From NCBI GenBank assembly GCA_937891735.1, contig CALAGR010000398.1, positions 1 to 56,744 on the forward strand: DNA of 56,744 nt, written 5' to 3'. Both the position numbers and the translations under genes were made by a program. Shown in pieces: positions 1 through 9,285 of this stretch (positions are counted from its first letter, which is position 1; every line of letters starts with the position of its first letter). The stretch is from an uncultured Pseudomonadota bacterium (GTDB taxonomy: Bacteria > Myxococcota_A > UBA796 > UBA9615). The notes beneath the pieces are model-generated. The model was not told the origin of the DNA. It made no database searches and saw only the letters and a program-made list of their open reading frames with translations.

Positions 1-49
1 TGCGAAGCGCAGGCAGCGCCTGAAGGCCTGAGCCTCCGGGCGGCGCCCC

Positions 50-2617
50 TCAGCTCAGCAGTCGGTCCAGCAGCAACGCCTGGCGATTCCACTCGGGGAT
101 CGGGTGCATGCGTCGAATCGCCAGCGCCCGACCCCGCACCGTGGCGAGCCCGATCTTCCCCGCGTCCATGGCCGCACGCCGCGCCTCGGTGGCGGCGGTC
201 TCGGTGTCGCCGCACAGCCGGATGGCCCAGGCCAGGTTGCAGCGCAGGGCCGGTTCGCCGCTGTCGGTGCGCTCGGGGTTGGCCAGCTCCCGGGCCAGGG
301 CGGCGTCCAGCCGTCGGCGCAGCCCTGCAGGAAGGGTGCGGGTGGTCGTCGCGGCCAGGAGCTCCGCCTCGGTGACCTGCTGCAGGGCGCCGGTGTAGCG
401 GGGGGTCCAGGGCTCGGCGGGGATCCGCAGCAGGGCGTCCTTGGCGTTGGCGCTCGCCTCGAGCAGATCCGAGATCCCGTCGCCGGTGCCGCTGACCGTG
501 CGCTCGGCGGCCGCCCAGGCCACCGCGTTCCATCGGTCGATCTCCCAGGCCGCCTTCAGGGCGTCCTCACGGGACTCCGGCAACGTCGCGCCGGCCGCCT
601 CGAAGGCGCTCACCGCCTCGGCGTAGCGCCCCGCGGTGCGCAGCCAGTGTCCTCGGGCGATCTCCACCTGACCGGCTCCCTCGCGGTCCCCCGCGGCCGT
701 CACGAGCGCGGTGGCGTGCTCCAGATCGCGATGGGCGCCGTCCAGGTCGCCCGCGAGCCGGCGCAGGTTGGCGCGCAGCGAGAGCAGTCGGGCGGCCGAG
801 CGGGGATCCAGGCCGCCGCCCGCAGCCAGCGCCTCACCCAGGGCGGAGAGGCTGCCGCGCAGGTCCTGCCTCATGGATCGGACCAGGGCGAGGTTCGCGA
901 GCCGTTGCACGACGCCCCGGGCGTCTGCATCCCGACGCCCCGCCGCGATGGACGCGGACAGCCGTTCCTCGGCCTCCGCGAGCCGGCCCCGGTACAGCGC
1001 CACGCCCCCCAGGGCGGCTCCGCGGGCGGCGGCCCGCCGGGTGTCTCCGAGCTCTTCGGCGAGGGCGAGGGACCGCTCGAAGGCCTGCTGCGCGGCGTCG
1101 AGCTGGCCCGCGTGCAGGGCGATCCCTCCTCGCTGGTTCTCCAGATCGCACTCCGCGTCGCGATCCCCGTGGGCGTGGGCGATCGCCAGGGCCGTCCTGA
1201 GGTGCTTTCGGGCCTGCTCGGGATCCCCGTTGAGCAGGATCCGGCGGGACAACGTCGTGTGCACCGTCTGCAGCAACACCGGATCGCCGGCCCGCTCTGC
1301 GTCCGGCAGGGCCCGCAGGAGCTCGTTCTGGGCGATCTCGTGGTCGCCGATGCGCCAAGCGGCGAGCGAGCGCTCGTGCCGCGTCCAGGCCAGGTCCGCC
1401 GCGTCCACCTCGCTCAGATCGCCGCTGAGGGCCACGCCCAGATCGTCCCGCAGGGTCCGCCACGCCCCGAGGCGCTTGAGGATGTTCTGGAAGTGGCCGA
1501 ACCGCGCGGTCTGGACCGCCGCGCGTGCGTCGTCCGCCTGCACCCAGGTGCGCAGGCCCAGGCGGGACGGCCGCGTCGGGTCGATGCTGGTCCACTCCAT
1601 GCCGCCATCGACCCCCTGGCGCAGGTACCAGGCGGCGAGCCGCTGGATCAGGGCCCGGGGCACCACCCCGCGCAGCTGATCCGGCAGGACGTCCCGGGCG
1701 GCCGCCGCGAGCACCCGGGGACACCACCAGCCGCCGTCGCGGTGGCGGGCGATCCCCATGTTCAGGAGTCGCAGGAGGCTGCGCCGGCACACCTCGTCGT
1801 CGAGGCCGCAGGCCGCGGCGAGGGCCTCTGAAGGCACCGGGTGGGCCGAGCTGGCCAGGGTGAGCAGCACCTCGCGCTCATCGTGACTGAGCCGGTGGGT
1901 GCCCAGCAGGCCGATCAGCTCCCTCCAGGGGGCGCCGCCCGGGTCCTTGGGCAGCGGCACATCCGGTGGCAGGGCGGCGATGAGGGGCAGCGCGGCGGGG
2001 CGGCGGGCCCAGGCCGGATCGAAGGAGGCGGCGGGGCGGCGGGCGGCGTGGGCGGCGTCCTCGTGAGGGACGGACGGCAGCGTGTGCACCACTCCGTCGA
2101 AGCCCGCCGGGGTGCGCCGCGTGATGAAGAGCACGGCTCCCGGACCGTCGGCCAGCTCTCCCGCGAACAGCGCCGCGAGCAGGACGTCCACGTCGGGATC
2201 CTGGGCGTGGGGCCCGGCCGGAGGTGGGGCCAGCAGATCATCGGCGTCGTCCAGCACCCACAGGGTGTCGGTGGCGCGCAGCTGAGCGAGCGCTGCGCTC
2301 ACGAGCTGCTCGCAGGTCCCCCGGTACAGGACCTCCGGGACGCCGGACCACAGGGGGCGGGCGACATCGCCCAGGTGCCACAGCAGGCCCGGTCGCGTCC
2401 ACACCACCGGTCCGGGCCACAGGCTGGCGACGTCCATGCCGAGCCAGGACGTGCCCGCGCCGGGGGGGCCCTTCAACAGCGAGAACCCGGTCTCCGCGAG
2501 CTCCGAGCGCAGCGTGTCCGCGAGATCGCCCCGCGGCAGGCGCGCCGGCGGGTGGACAGGGGGGCGGTCGGAGCCGCTGATGATGGGCGTGTCCGTCACG
2601 GGTGGGGATTGTCGCAT
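50..2617 (-). CDS. STAND-like ATPase with TPR repeats
   Basis: The protein of about 855 residues starts with a P-loop ATPase region. A Walker A-like GPPGAGTS lies near residue 50 and a Walker B-like WVLDDADD near residue 120. A winged-helix-like stretch follows, then a long Ala/Leu/Arg-rich helical half that reads as tetratricopeptide repeats, with recurring A-x-x-x-G-x-x-x-x-A patterns. This layout is that of STAND/AfsR-type signalling ATPases, whose TPR half senses a ligand or partner. The P-loop is odd: the position normally held by the catalytic Lys is Thr56, so nucleotide binding may be weak or lost. The start chosen is the ATG at 2617; a GTG at 2599 is also possible because no clear ribosome binding site is seen. 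It diverges from the methyltransferase gene. Function is inferred; the partner is unknown. Confidence 0.7.
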   Translation of the reverse strand: MRQSPPVTDTPIISGSDRPPVHPPARLPRGDLADTLRSELAETGFSLLKGPPGAGTSWLGMDVASLWPGPVVWTRPGLLWHLGDVARPLWSGVPEVLYRGTCEQLVSAALAQLRATDTLWVLDDADDLLAPPPAGPHAQDPDVDVLLAALFAGELADGPGAVLFITRRTPAGFDGVVHTLPSVPHEDAAHAARRPAASFDPAWARRPAALPLIAALPPDVPLPKDPGGAPWRELIGLLGTHRLSHDEREVLLTLASSAHPVPSEALAAACGLDDEVCRRSLLRLLNMGIARHRDGGWWCPRVLAAAARDVLPDQLRGVVPRALIQRLAAWYLRQGVDGGMEWTSIDPTRPSRLGLRTWVQADDARAAVQTARFGHFQNILKRLGAWRTLRDDLGVALSGDLSEVDAADLAWTRHERSLAAWRIGDHEIAQNELLRALPDAERAGDPVLLQTVHTTLSRRILLNGDPEQARKHLRTALAIAHAHGDRDAECDLENQRGGIALHAGQLDAAQQAFERSLALAEELGDTRRAAARGAALGGVALYRGRLAEAEERLSASIAAGRRDADARGVVQRLANLALVRSMRQDLRGSLSALGEALAAGGGLDPRSAARLLSLRANLRRLAGDLDGAHRDLEHATALVTAAGDREGAGQVEIARGHWLRTAGRYAEAVSAFEAAGATLPESREDALKAAWEIDRWNAVAWAAAERTVSGTGDGISDLLEASANAKDALLRIPAEPWTPRYTGALQQVTEAELLAATTTRTLPAGLRRRLDAALARELANPERTDSGEPALRCNLAWAIRLCGDTETAATEARRAAMDAGKIGLATVRGRALAIRRMHPIPEWNRQALLLDRLLS

Positions 2618-2628
2618 GGCGCGCGGGC

Positions 2629-2671
2629 GGGATGGGCCGGGGTAGCCTCCGCCCCGTGCCCGGCCCATCCC
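2629..2671. promoter_or_regulatory. 13-bp perfect inverted repeat in divergent promoter region
   Basis: The left arm GGGATGGGCCGGG at 2629-2641 is perfectly complemented by CCCGGCCCATCCC at 2659-2671, with a 17-nt spacer. It lies between the divergent starts of the ATPase (2617) and the methyltransferase (2728). Position and symmetry suit an operator for a dimeric regulator controlling both genes, or an RNA hairpin in a leader. Which of these is true cannot be told from sequence alone. Confidence 0.4.
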
Positions 2672-2727
2672 ATGTCCGGCGTCCCGCGTCCCGGTCCGAG
2701 GAGTTCGTTCCCCGGGGCGCCGAGCGC

Positions 2728-4212
2728 ATGCGCCGCAAGAAGACCGGCCAGTACATCACCCCCACGGTGGTGGCCCAGGAGCTGGGGCGGTACGTCGCGG
2801 TGGACCTCGCCGAGATCGGCCACGCCGTGCCCCCCGGCGCCGTGCTCGATCCGGCGTGCGGGGACGGCGTGTTCCTGGAGGTGGCGCTGCGCTGGCGCTG
2901 GGCCGCGTCCACCGCGACGTGCCGGGGCGTGGACCTCGATCCCGACGTGCTCGACGGACCGCCGGGGGCAGAGCTGTCCGTAGCGGACGGGCTGATCGAT
3001 GACGGACGCCGCTACGGGGTCGTGATCGGCAACCCCCCCTTCGGAGGCCGCGGCGTTCGGGAGCGGACCGCGGAGGAGGTCCGGGAGCTGGCCCGCTCCT
3101 CTGAGGTGTGGCGCTGCGACAAGGAGGGGCGCGCACGGCGTCGCAAGGGCGAGGAGCCCACCCGCATCGAGCTGGATCGGCTCCGGCGGTATCCGGCGAG
3201 CTCGTTCTTCGTGGAGCGGTTCGTGCGCGCCGCGGCGCCGGGTGGGGTGCTGGCGATCCTGCTCCCCGAGTCGTTCTTCAGCAGCAGCCGCGACGCCGCG
3301 GCGCGGGCGTGGGTGCTGCGGCACGCGCGGCTGGTGTCGGTCACGTCGGTGCAGGGGCGCGACTTCCTGCGCACGGGCACGCGGGCGCGCACGGCGTGGT
3401 CGGTGTGGATCCGCCGGGCGGAGCCGCTGCCCCGGGCCCTGGACGCCGCTGGGATCGATCCCCCGGTGATCCTGCGGCAGCCCCGGGACGAGACCGACCA
3501 CGAGCTCGTGTCCGCCCCCGGCTCCCGGTCGTTCGTGGTGCGGGTGGGGGTGCCCACGCTCGTGCGCCATCGGCGGTTCGATCCGCGGTACCACGACCCC
3601 CAGTGGGAGGACCCGCTCCGGGGCTGCCGGCTGCCGCTGCGCCCCCTGGGGGACTTCATCGAGGACATCGTCTACGGAGCGCTGGGGCGGGGGAAGGCGC
3701 CGCGCCCCCACGAGGGGCCCGGGGGGTTCCTGCTCGTGGGCCAGAAGGCGGTGCAGGACCGGGGCCTCGATCTCGCGGCGTGTCCGCGGATCCGCGACGA
3801 GCGCCCCTTCGTCCAGGAGCGCTACTGCCTTCAGCCGTCCGACCTCGTCGTGCCCCGGAGCGGCATGGGCACCCTGGGCAAGAACAAGATGACCCGCTGG
3901 GACGGGCTGCCGGCGGGGTGCGACGCCCTGGGGGCGGTGGTGGACTGCTTCGATGATCGGGTCGTGATCCGCGGGATCTCAAGCGCGTGGGTGCTGGGCG
4001 TGCTGCGCACGGAGTCAGGGTGGTGGCAGATCCGCCGGGTGATCTCGGGCGTCGCGCAGCCCAACCTGAGCTTCACCCAGCTGCGGGCGCTGCGCCTGCC
4101 GGTGCCCGGGCCGCAGGTGCAGGCGGAAGCGGAGCGCCGGTGGGCCGCCATCGCGGCGGGGGAGGCGGACTTCGAGACGCTCAGGGAGCTCGTGCGCGGG
4201 ACGTTGGCGTGA
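2728..4212 (+). CDS. N6-adenine DNA methyltransferase
   Basis: The 494-residue protein has the motif order of gamma-class N6-adenine methyltransferases. The start of the fold is RRKKTGQYITP, motif I for S-adenosylmethionine is DPACGDGVFL (residues 41-50), and the catalytic motif IV is NPPF at residues 102-105. The C-terminal 200 residues (from about LRPLGDFIEDIVYG) resemble a target-recognition region like those fused to type I/IIG enzymes. No PD-(D/E)xK nuclease is visible in the protein, and no restriction partner lies next to it. It is therefore either a solitary methyltransferase or part of an unusual two-gene unit with the divergent ATPase. The start is the ATG just before RRKKTGQ; a longer in-frame extension to 2602 exists but has low-quality sequence and crosses the inverted repeat. 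Confidence 0.8.
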   Translation: MRRKKTGQYITPTVVAQELGRYVAVDLAEIGHAVPPGAVLDPACGDGVFLEVALRWRWAASTATCRGVDLDPDVLDGPPGAELSVADGLIDDGRRYGVVIGNPPFGGRGVRERTAEEVRELARSSEVWRCDKEGRARRRKGEEPTRIELDRLRRYPASSFFVERFVRAAAPGGVLAILLPESFFSSSRDAAARAWVLRHARLVSVTSVQGRDFLRTGTRARTAWSVWIRRAEPLPRALDAAGIDPPVILRQPRDETDHELVSAPGSRSFVVRVGVPTLVRHRRFDPRYHDPQWEDPLRGCRLPLRPLGDFIEDIVYGALGRGKAPRPHEGPGGFLLVGQKAVQDRGLDLAACPRIRDERPFVQERYCLQPSDLVVPRSGMGTLGKNKMTRWDGLPAGCDALGAVVDCFDDRVVIRGISSAWVLGVLRTESGWWQIRRVISGVAQPNLSFTQLRALRLPVPGPQVQAEAERRWAAIAAGEADFETLRELVRGTLA

Positions 4213-4266
4213 GCTCACCCGCGGTTGCTTGAAGGGTCCGCCGTCTCGTGCTGGTGCGCTCGGTGG

Positions 4267-4983
4267 TCAGAGCGCCGGGGCAGAAGACGGCGGTTCGTCC
4301 GGGAACGGGAGGGCGGCGTCGGGCACGTGATAGTCCCGCCTCATCCGCGCCAGGTACTCCTCGTAGTCGGTGAGTCCCACGGCGGCCCTGCGGGCGATGA
4401 GATCATCGGGCTGCTGGATCGGGGCGGACCCCCAATAGATCTGGCCGTCGCGCTCTTCGCTGCGCATCTGGGTGCCGTACAGCTGGGGCGCTCCCCGGGC
4501 CACGAGGAGGCGGTCGGTGACCTGGGCCCAGCATTCCGGGTCCGCGTCGCCGATCCGGACCAGGGGCTCCATCAAGATCTGCGCCCGCTCCATGAAGGCC
4601 GGATCCTTCACGCCGTGAACGGCGATCGCGCAGGCGGACTGGCTGGAGAGCCCATCGAAGCGCGAGATGGACGGCCACTCGCCGAGCTCGTCGAGGATCG
4701 CAGACAGTCGGGCGACGTTTTCGTGGTCCAGCCGGACGCGCTCGGCGTCGAGTGCTCTCACCCGCTCCGCGCTCAGGGGCTCCGTATCCGGTACGGCGCC
4801 GAACATGAGGGCGCGAATGGCTTGATCGGCCTCTCGCATCGCGATCAGCTCGTCGGCGATCTGCGCGTCACGCAGCGCGCGCTGCTCCTCGGCGACCTTG
4901 TTCATGCCGGACACGGTCGCCGCCACCGCCAGCACGCCCAGCGCAGCGAGCACTCCGAGCTGTCGCCGGCGTACAGTGTCCAC
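4267..4983 (-). CDS. membrane-anchored DUF6624-like protein
   Basis: The 238-residue protein starts with a GTG codon and a basic run followed by one hydrophobic segment (about residues 8-25), so it is probably exported or anchored with the rest outside. The later half contains an Ala/His-rich stretch (ACAIAVHGVKDPAF) and the pattern VTDRLLVARGAPQLYGTQ split over residues 155-180. This matches my memory of the DUF6624 family, which has a conserved TDR-x-x-x-x-x-G-x-x-Q-x-YGTQ block. The biochemical role of that family is not known to me. It diverges from the formate dehydrogenase operon, with about 100 bp between the starts. Confidence 0.65.
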   Translation of the reverse strand: MDTVRRRQLGVLAALGVLAVAATVSGMNKVAEEQRALRDAQIADELIAMREADQAIRALMFGAVPDTEPLSAERVRALDAERVRLDHENVARLSAILDELGEWPSISRFDGLSSQSACAIAVHGVKDPAFMERAQILMEPLVRIGDADPECWAQVTDRLLVARGAPQLYGTQMRSEERDGQIYWGSAPIQQPDDLIARRAAVGLTDYEEYLARMRRDYHVPDAALPFPDEPPSSAPAL

Positions 4984-5086
4984 TTGGTGATGTTACTCGG
5001 CTGCGAACCGTCGAGCCAGCCCCCCGTTGGGCCCGTCGGCCCGGGGTCTTCCTGCACGAGAGTACGGCGTGAGCTAGAAACTCCCC

Positions 5087-6592
5087 ATGGAGAAGAAGGG
5101 CGCCCAGCGCTTCAAGGTCCTCGAGCTGCTCGAACACCACGGGGGCCTGCGCCCGGGGGTCGTCGAGCGCGTCAGCCGTGAGACCGGCGTGCCCGCCGCC
5201 GACGTGTACGGAGTCGCCACCTTCTACTCGCTGGTGGCGCGGCCGGACGCCAACGTGCGGGTCTGCCAGGGCCTGTCCTGCAAGCTGGGTGGCGCTGACG
5301 ACCTGCTGGCGAAGCTGGCCGCGGATGGGGTGCCCCACGAGGCCGTGTCCTGCCTGGGGGCGTGCGACCGTCCGCCGGTGGCCATCGACGCGGGCCTGGA
5401 GCTGGCCACGGTGGGCCCGCCAGGGGGTCTGAGCCCGGACGATCCGTCCCTGCCCATGAACCTGGCCGGTGCCGACGATCCGTCCTGGCCCGCGTTTGCC
5501 ACCGCTCGACGCCTGGGGACCGACGCCGTCCTGCACCAGGTGGACGCGTCCGGCCTGCAGGGCCGCGGAGGCGCCGGATTCCCCGCCGCGTTCAAGTGGA
5601 AGGCCGTGGCTCGCCACCCGTCCCCGACCCGCTACCTCGTCATGAACGCCGACGAAGGCGAGCCCGGGACCTTCAAGGACCGGGCGCTCATGGTGCATCG
5701 CCCCCACCTCGTGATGGAGGGGCTCGCCATCGCCGCCTGGGCCGCCGGCGCAGCCGTGGCCTTCATCTACATCCGCGGCGAGTTCCCGGACGCACGGCGG
5801 GCGCTGGAGCGTGCGCTGGGCGAGACCACCGCGGACCTGGACTGGCTCGACGTGCGGTTCGTGATGGGCCACGGCGCCTACATCTGCGGCGAGGAGACGG
5901 CGCTGCTGGAGGCCATCGAGGGCCGCCGCGGCATGCCCCGGCTCAAGCCGCCGTACCCCACCGACCAGGGCCTGTGGGGCCAGCCCACCCTGATGAACAA
6001 CGTGGAGACGCTGGCCTGCGTGCCCAGCATCGTGACCCGCGGCGCCCAGTGGTTCCGGGACCAGGGCCGGACCGGGGCGGGCAGCAAGCTGTACTGCGTG
6101 TCGGGCCACGTGCAGCGTCCTGGCACCTACGAGCTGCCCCTCGGCGTCACCCTCGATGAGGTCGTGCAGGCCGCGGGCGGCTACGTCGGCACGCCCAAGG
6201 CGTTCAGCCCGGGGGGCGCCTCGGCGGGCTTCCTGGCGATGGCGCATCGGGACACGCCCCTGGACTTCAGCAGCCTCGTGGCCGTCGGGTCGATGCTGGG
6301 CAGCGCCGGCGTCGTCGTGCTCAACGACACCGTGGCCATGCCCGATGCGGTGCGCTGGCAGCAGGTGTTCTTCGAGGACGAGAGCTGCGGACAGTGCACA
6401 CCCTGTCGCGTGGGGGCGCGCATGCAGCGACGGGCCATCGACGCGTACCTCGAGGGCGATCCGAAGGCCTTGCAGCACGTGGACGACGTGCACTGGGAGA
6501 TGGACGCGGGCTCGATCTGCGGCCTCGGCATGACCGCCAGCCTGCCGCTACAGTCCGCCATGAAGCACTTCCCGGAGGAGTTTGGTGGCTGA
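5087..6592 (+). CDS. NAD-dependent formate dehydrogenase diaphorase subunit (NuoE-NuoF fusion)
   Basis: This 501-residue protein joins a NuoE-like [2Fe-2S] domain to a NuoF-like FMN/NADH domain. The NuoE part has Cys60 and Cys65 (CQGLSC) and Cys89 and Cys93 (CLGAC). The NuoF part has the FMN/NADH glycine-rich GRGGAGFPAAFKW near residue 162, GEPGTFKDR, and GAYICGEETALLEAIEG. Its [4Fe-4S] ligands are Cys434, Cys437, Cys440 and the later Cys478. In soluble NAD-linked formate dehydrogenases this module takes electrons from the molybdenum subunit and reduces NAD+. The stop overlaps the start of the catalytic subunit by 8 bp, so the two genes are translationally coupled. In many relatives (FdsG/FdsB) the two domains are separate proteins. 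Confidence 0.92.
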   Translation: MEKKGAQRFKVLELLEHHGGLRPGVVERVSRETGVPAADVYGVATFYSLVARPDANVRVCQGLSCKLGGADDLLAKLAADGVPHEAVSCLGACDRPPVAIDAGLELATVGPPGGLSPDDPSLPMNLAGADDPSWPAFATARRLGTDAVLHQVDASGLQGRGGAGFPAAFKWKAVARHPSPTRYLVMNADEGEPGTFKDRALMVHRPHLVMEGLAIAAWAAGAAVAFIYIRGEFPDARRALERALGETTADLDWLDVRFVMGHGAYICGEETALLEAIEGRRGMPRLKPPYPTDQGLWGQPTLMNNVETLACVPSIVTRGAQWFRDQGRTGAGSKLYCVSGHVQRPGTYELPLGVTLDEVVQAAGGYVGTPKAFSPGGASAGFLAMAHRDTPLDFSSLVAVGSMLGSAGVVVLNDTVAMPDAVRWQQVFFEDESCGQCTPCRVGARMQRRAIDAYLEGDPKALQHVDDVHWEMDAGSICGLGMTASLPLQSAMKHFPEEFGG

Positions 6593-9284
6593 GCGGTTCC
6601 CCATCACCATCGACGGTCGCGCCATCGAGGTCTCCGCCGGCGAGACCGTGCTCACGGCCAGCAAGCGTCTCGGCATCGAGATCCCCACGCTGTGCCACGA
6701 CGACCGGCTGGACCCCATGGGCTCGTGCCGCATGTGCCTGGTGCAGATCGAGGGCCAGCGCCGCCTGCAGCCGTCCTGCGCGTTCCCGGCCTCCCCGAAC
6801 ATGGTCGTGCACACCGCCAGCGAGGACGTGCAGCGCCACCGCGCGCTGCTGTTGAGCATGTACATGGCGGACCACGCCCTGGACGCGGACGGGCTGCCGG
6901 CACGACGCGGCGTGGGCAACCAGCTGCGTGACCTCGTGGTCGCTCACGGCGCCGGCCCGACCCTGCCGCCCATCGAGGCCGAGCGGGACCGCCGCCTGGA
7001 CAGCAACCCCTACATCGACTTCGATCCCGACTCCTGCATCGCCTGCGCCCGCTGCGTGCGCTACTGCGACGAGATCGAGGCCGTGTCCGCCATCACCCTG
7101 GCCGGCCGGGGGGCGAAGACCACCATCGCCACGGCGGGCCAGATCGGCCTGCTCGACTCGACCTGCGAGCTCTGCGGCGGCTGCATCGACACCTGCCCCA
7201 CCGGCGCCATGACGGAGAAGAAGTCGCTCCTGTCGATGGTGGTCAAGGAGCGCAAGGTCCGCTCGACGTGCAACTTCTGCGGCGTGGGCTGCCAGCTCAA
7301 CCTGCACGTCAACAACGGCCGGGTCACCCGGGTGACGGCCCCCGAGCCGGGCACCACCGTCAACGACGGCAACCTGTGCGTGAAGGGTCGCTTCGCGTTC
7401 GACTTCATCCACCACGAAGATCGCCTGACCACCCCGCTGATCCGCGGCGCCGATGGGCTGCTGCACGAGGCGAGCTGGGACGAGGCCCTGGACGCGGTGG
7501 CGAAGGGGCTGCTCGGCGTCAAGGAGCGCCACGGCGCCGACGCGCTGGGCTTCATCTCCTCCAGCCGCTGCACGGGCGAGGAGAACTACCTGATGCAGAA
7601 GCTGTCCCGGGCGGCGTTCGGGACCAACAACTGCCATCAATGCGCGGCGACCTGACACGCCCCCACGGTCGCCGGTCTGGTGACCATGTTCGGTGCGGGC
7701 GCGATGACGAACTCCATCCCGGAGATCCGGGAGGCGGACATGCTGTTCGTGATCGGCTCGAACACCACCGAGGCACACCCGATCATCGCCATGGAGATGA
7801 AGAGGGCCGTGCGCCGGGGCGCCAAGCTCGTGGTGGCCGATCCGCGCGCCATCTGGCTCAGCGAGGTGGCGGACCTGCACCTGCAGCTCAAGCCCGGCAC
7901 CGACGTCGCGCTGCTGCAGGGCATGGCCCACGTCATCATCGCCGAGGGCCTGGTGGACGAGGCGTTCGTGGCGAAGCACACCCAGGGCTTCGAGGGGCTC
8001 CGGGCCAGCGTCAAGGACTGCACGCCGGAGTGGGCTGAGTCCATCTGCACCGTGCCGGCCGAGGACATTCGCACCGCCGCGCGCTGGTATGCGACCACCA
8101 AGAAGGCCGGGATCTACTACACCCTCGGCATCACCGAGCACACGCACGGCACCGACAACGTCTACAGCCTCGCCAACCTGGTCCTGATGACGGGCCACCT
8201 CGGCGTGCGCTCGGCGGGCATGAACCCCCTGCGCGGCCAGAACAACGTGCAGGGCGCCAACGACGCCGGCGCGAGCCCCGTGTTCTATCCCGGCTACCAG
8301 CGGGTCAAGGACCCGGCGGCCCAGGCGAAGTTCGAGCAGGCCTGGGGCGTGCCCCTGTCGCCGGACGACGGCCTGAACCTGAACGTGATGATGAAGAAGC
8401 TCGGCACCCAGATGCGCGGGTTGTTCGTGATGGGCGAGGACATCGTGCTCTCGGAGCCCAACGCGTCCCGGGTGGAGGAGGGGCTCAACAACGTCGAGTT
8501 CCTCGCGGTGCAGGACATCTTCCTGAACGAGACCTGCCGCTACGCCGACGTGGTCCTGCCCGCCGCGTGCTTCGCCGAGAAGGACGGGGTCTTCACCAAC
8601 AGCGACCGGCGCGTGCAGCGGGTGCGCAAGGCGGTGGAGCCGCCGGGGCAGGCGCGGGCCGACTGGGAGGTGCTCGCAGAGCTGGCTCGGCGGGTCGGCT
8701 ACCCCATGCCGCACTACGCAGACCCAGGCGCCATCTACGAAGAGATGGCCTCGCTCACGGGCCAGTTCGCGGGCATCAGCCACGAGCGGATCGACGCCGA
8801 GGGCGGGCTGCAGTGGCCGTGTCCCACCCCGGAGCACCCCGGCACGGGCACGCTGCACGGCGACGGGCCGCTGATCGGCAAGGCTCCGTTCCAGGGCGTG
8901 GTCTACCGGCCCAGCGCGGAGCTGCCGGACAGCGAGTACCCGCTGATCCTGAGCACGGGACGCACCCTGTACCACTACAACTGCGCCACGCAGACCCTGC
9001 GGGAGCCCGGGCCGGTGGCCAAGCAGCCCGAGAACTTCGTGGAGATGCACCGCAAGGACGCGCGCATGCGTGGGTTGAAGGACGGCCAGCGGGTCGCGGT
9101 CAGCTCCCGGCGAGGCGTCATCCAGGCCGTCGTCAACGTCAGCCCGCGCATGCGCCGGGGCTGCGTGTGGATGCCGCTGCACTTCCCGGATTCGTTGACG
9201 AATCGGCTGACCAACGACGCGGGTGACTCGGTCACGGGCACCGGCGAGTACAAGGTCTGCGCGGTGCAGGTGGCGACCGTCTGA
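6585..9284 (+). CDS. fdhF: selenocysteine-containing formate dehydrogenase catalytic subunit
   Basis: One gene of 900 codons runs through an in-frame TGA at 7653-7655, read here as selenocysteine 357 in the context NNCHQCAAT-U-HAPTVAGL. E. coli FdhF has CARV-U-HGPSVAGL at the same place. N-terminal ligands are a NuoG-type [2Fe-2S] (Cys37, 48, 51, 65), two ferredoxin [4Fe-4S] sets (151/154/157/161 and 194/197/200/204), and the molybdopterin-domain [4Fe-4S] set (229/232/236/265). The active-site NPLRGQNNVQG is present near nucleotide 8230. The NuoG-like His97 region lacks the three Cys that normally bind another cluster. The enzyme should oxidise formate to CO2 at a Mo or W bis-pterin and pass electrons to the upstream fusion subunit. 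The GTG at 6585 follows GGAGGAG by 4 nt. Annotation pipelines would wrongly split it at the TGA. Confidence 0.93.
7656..7690 (+). promoter_or_regulatory. bacterial SECIS element for selenocysteine insertion
   Basis: Directly after the TGA, the strand can fold as GGTCGCC (7667-7673), loop GGTCT (7674-7678), GGTGACC (7679-7685): seven pairs including one G-U. The GGUCU loop is the same as the SelB-binding loop of E. coli fdhF as I recall it. The distance from the UGA to the loop is 18 nt, which also matches the E. coli message. The element is translated as part of the protein (HAPTVAGLVT). Confidence 0.85.
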
Positions 9285-9285
9285 G

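Noticed and set aside
7653..7655. The TGA in the formate dehydrogenase gene as a nonsense mutation or frameshift
   Set aside because: It sits at the known selenocysteine position, the frame resumes without a shift, flanking motifs are conserved and a SECIS-like hairpin follows.
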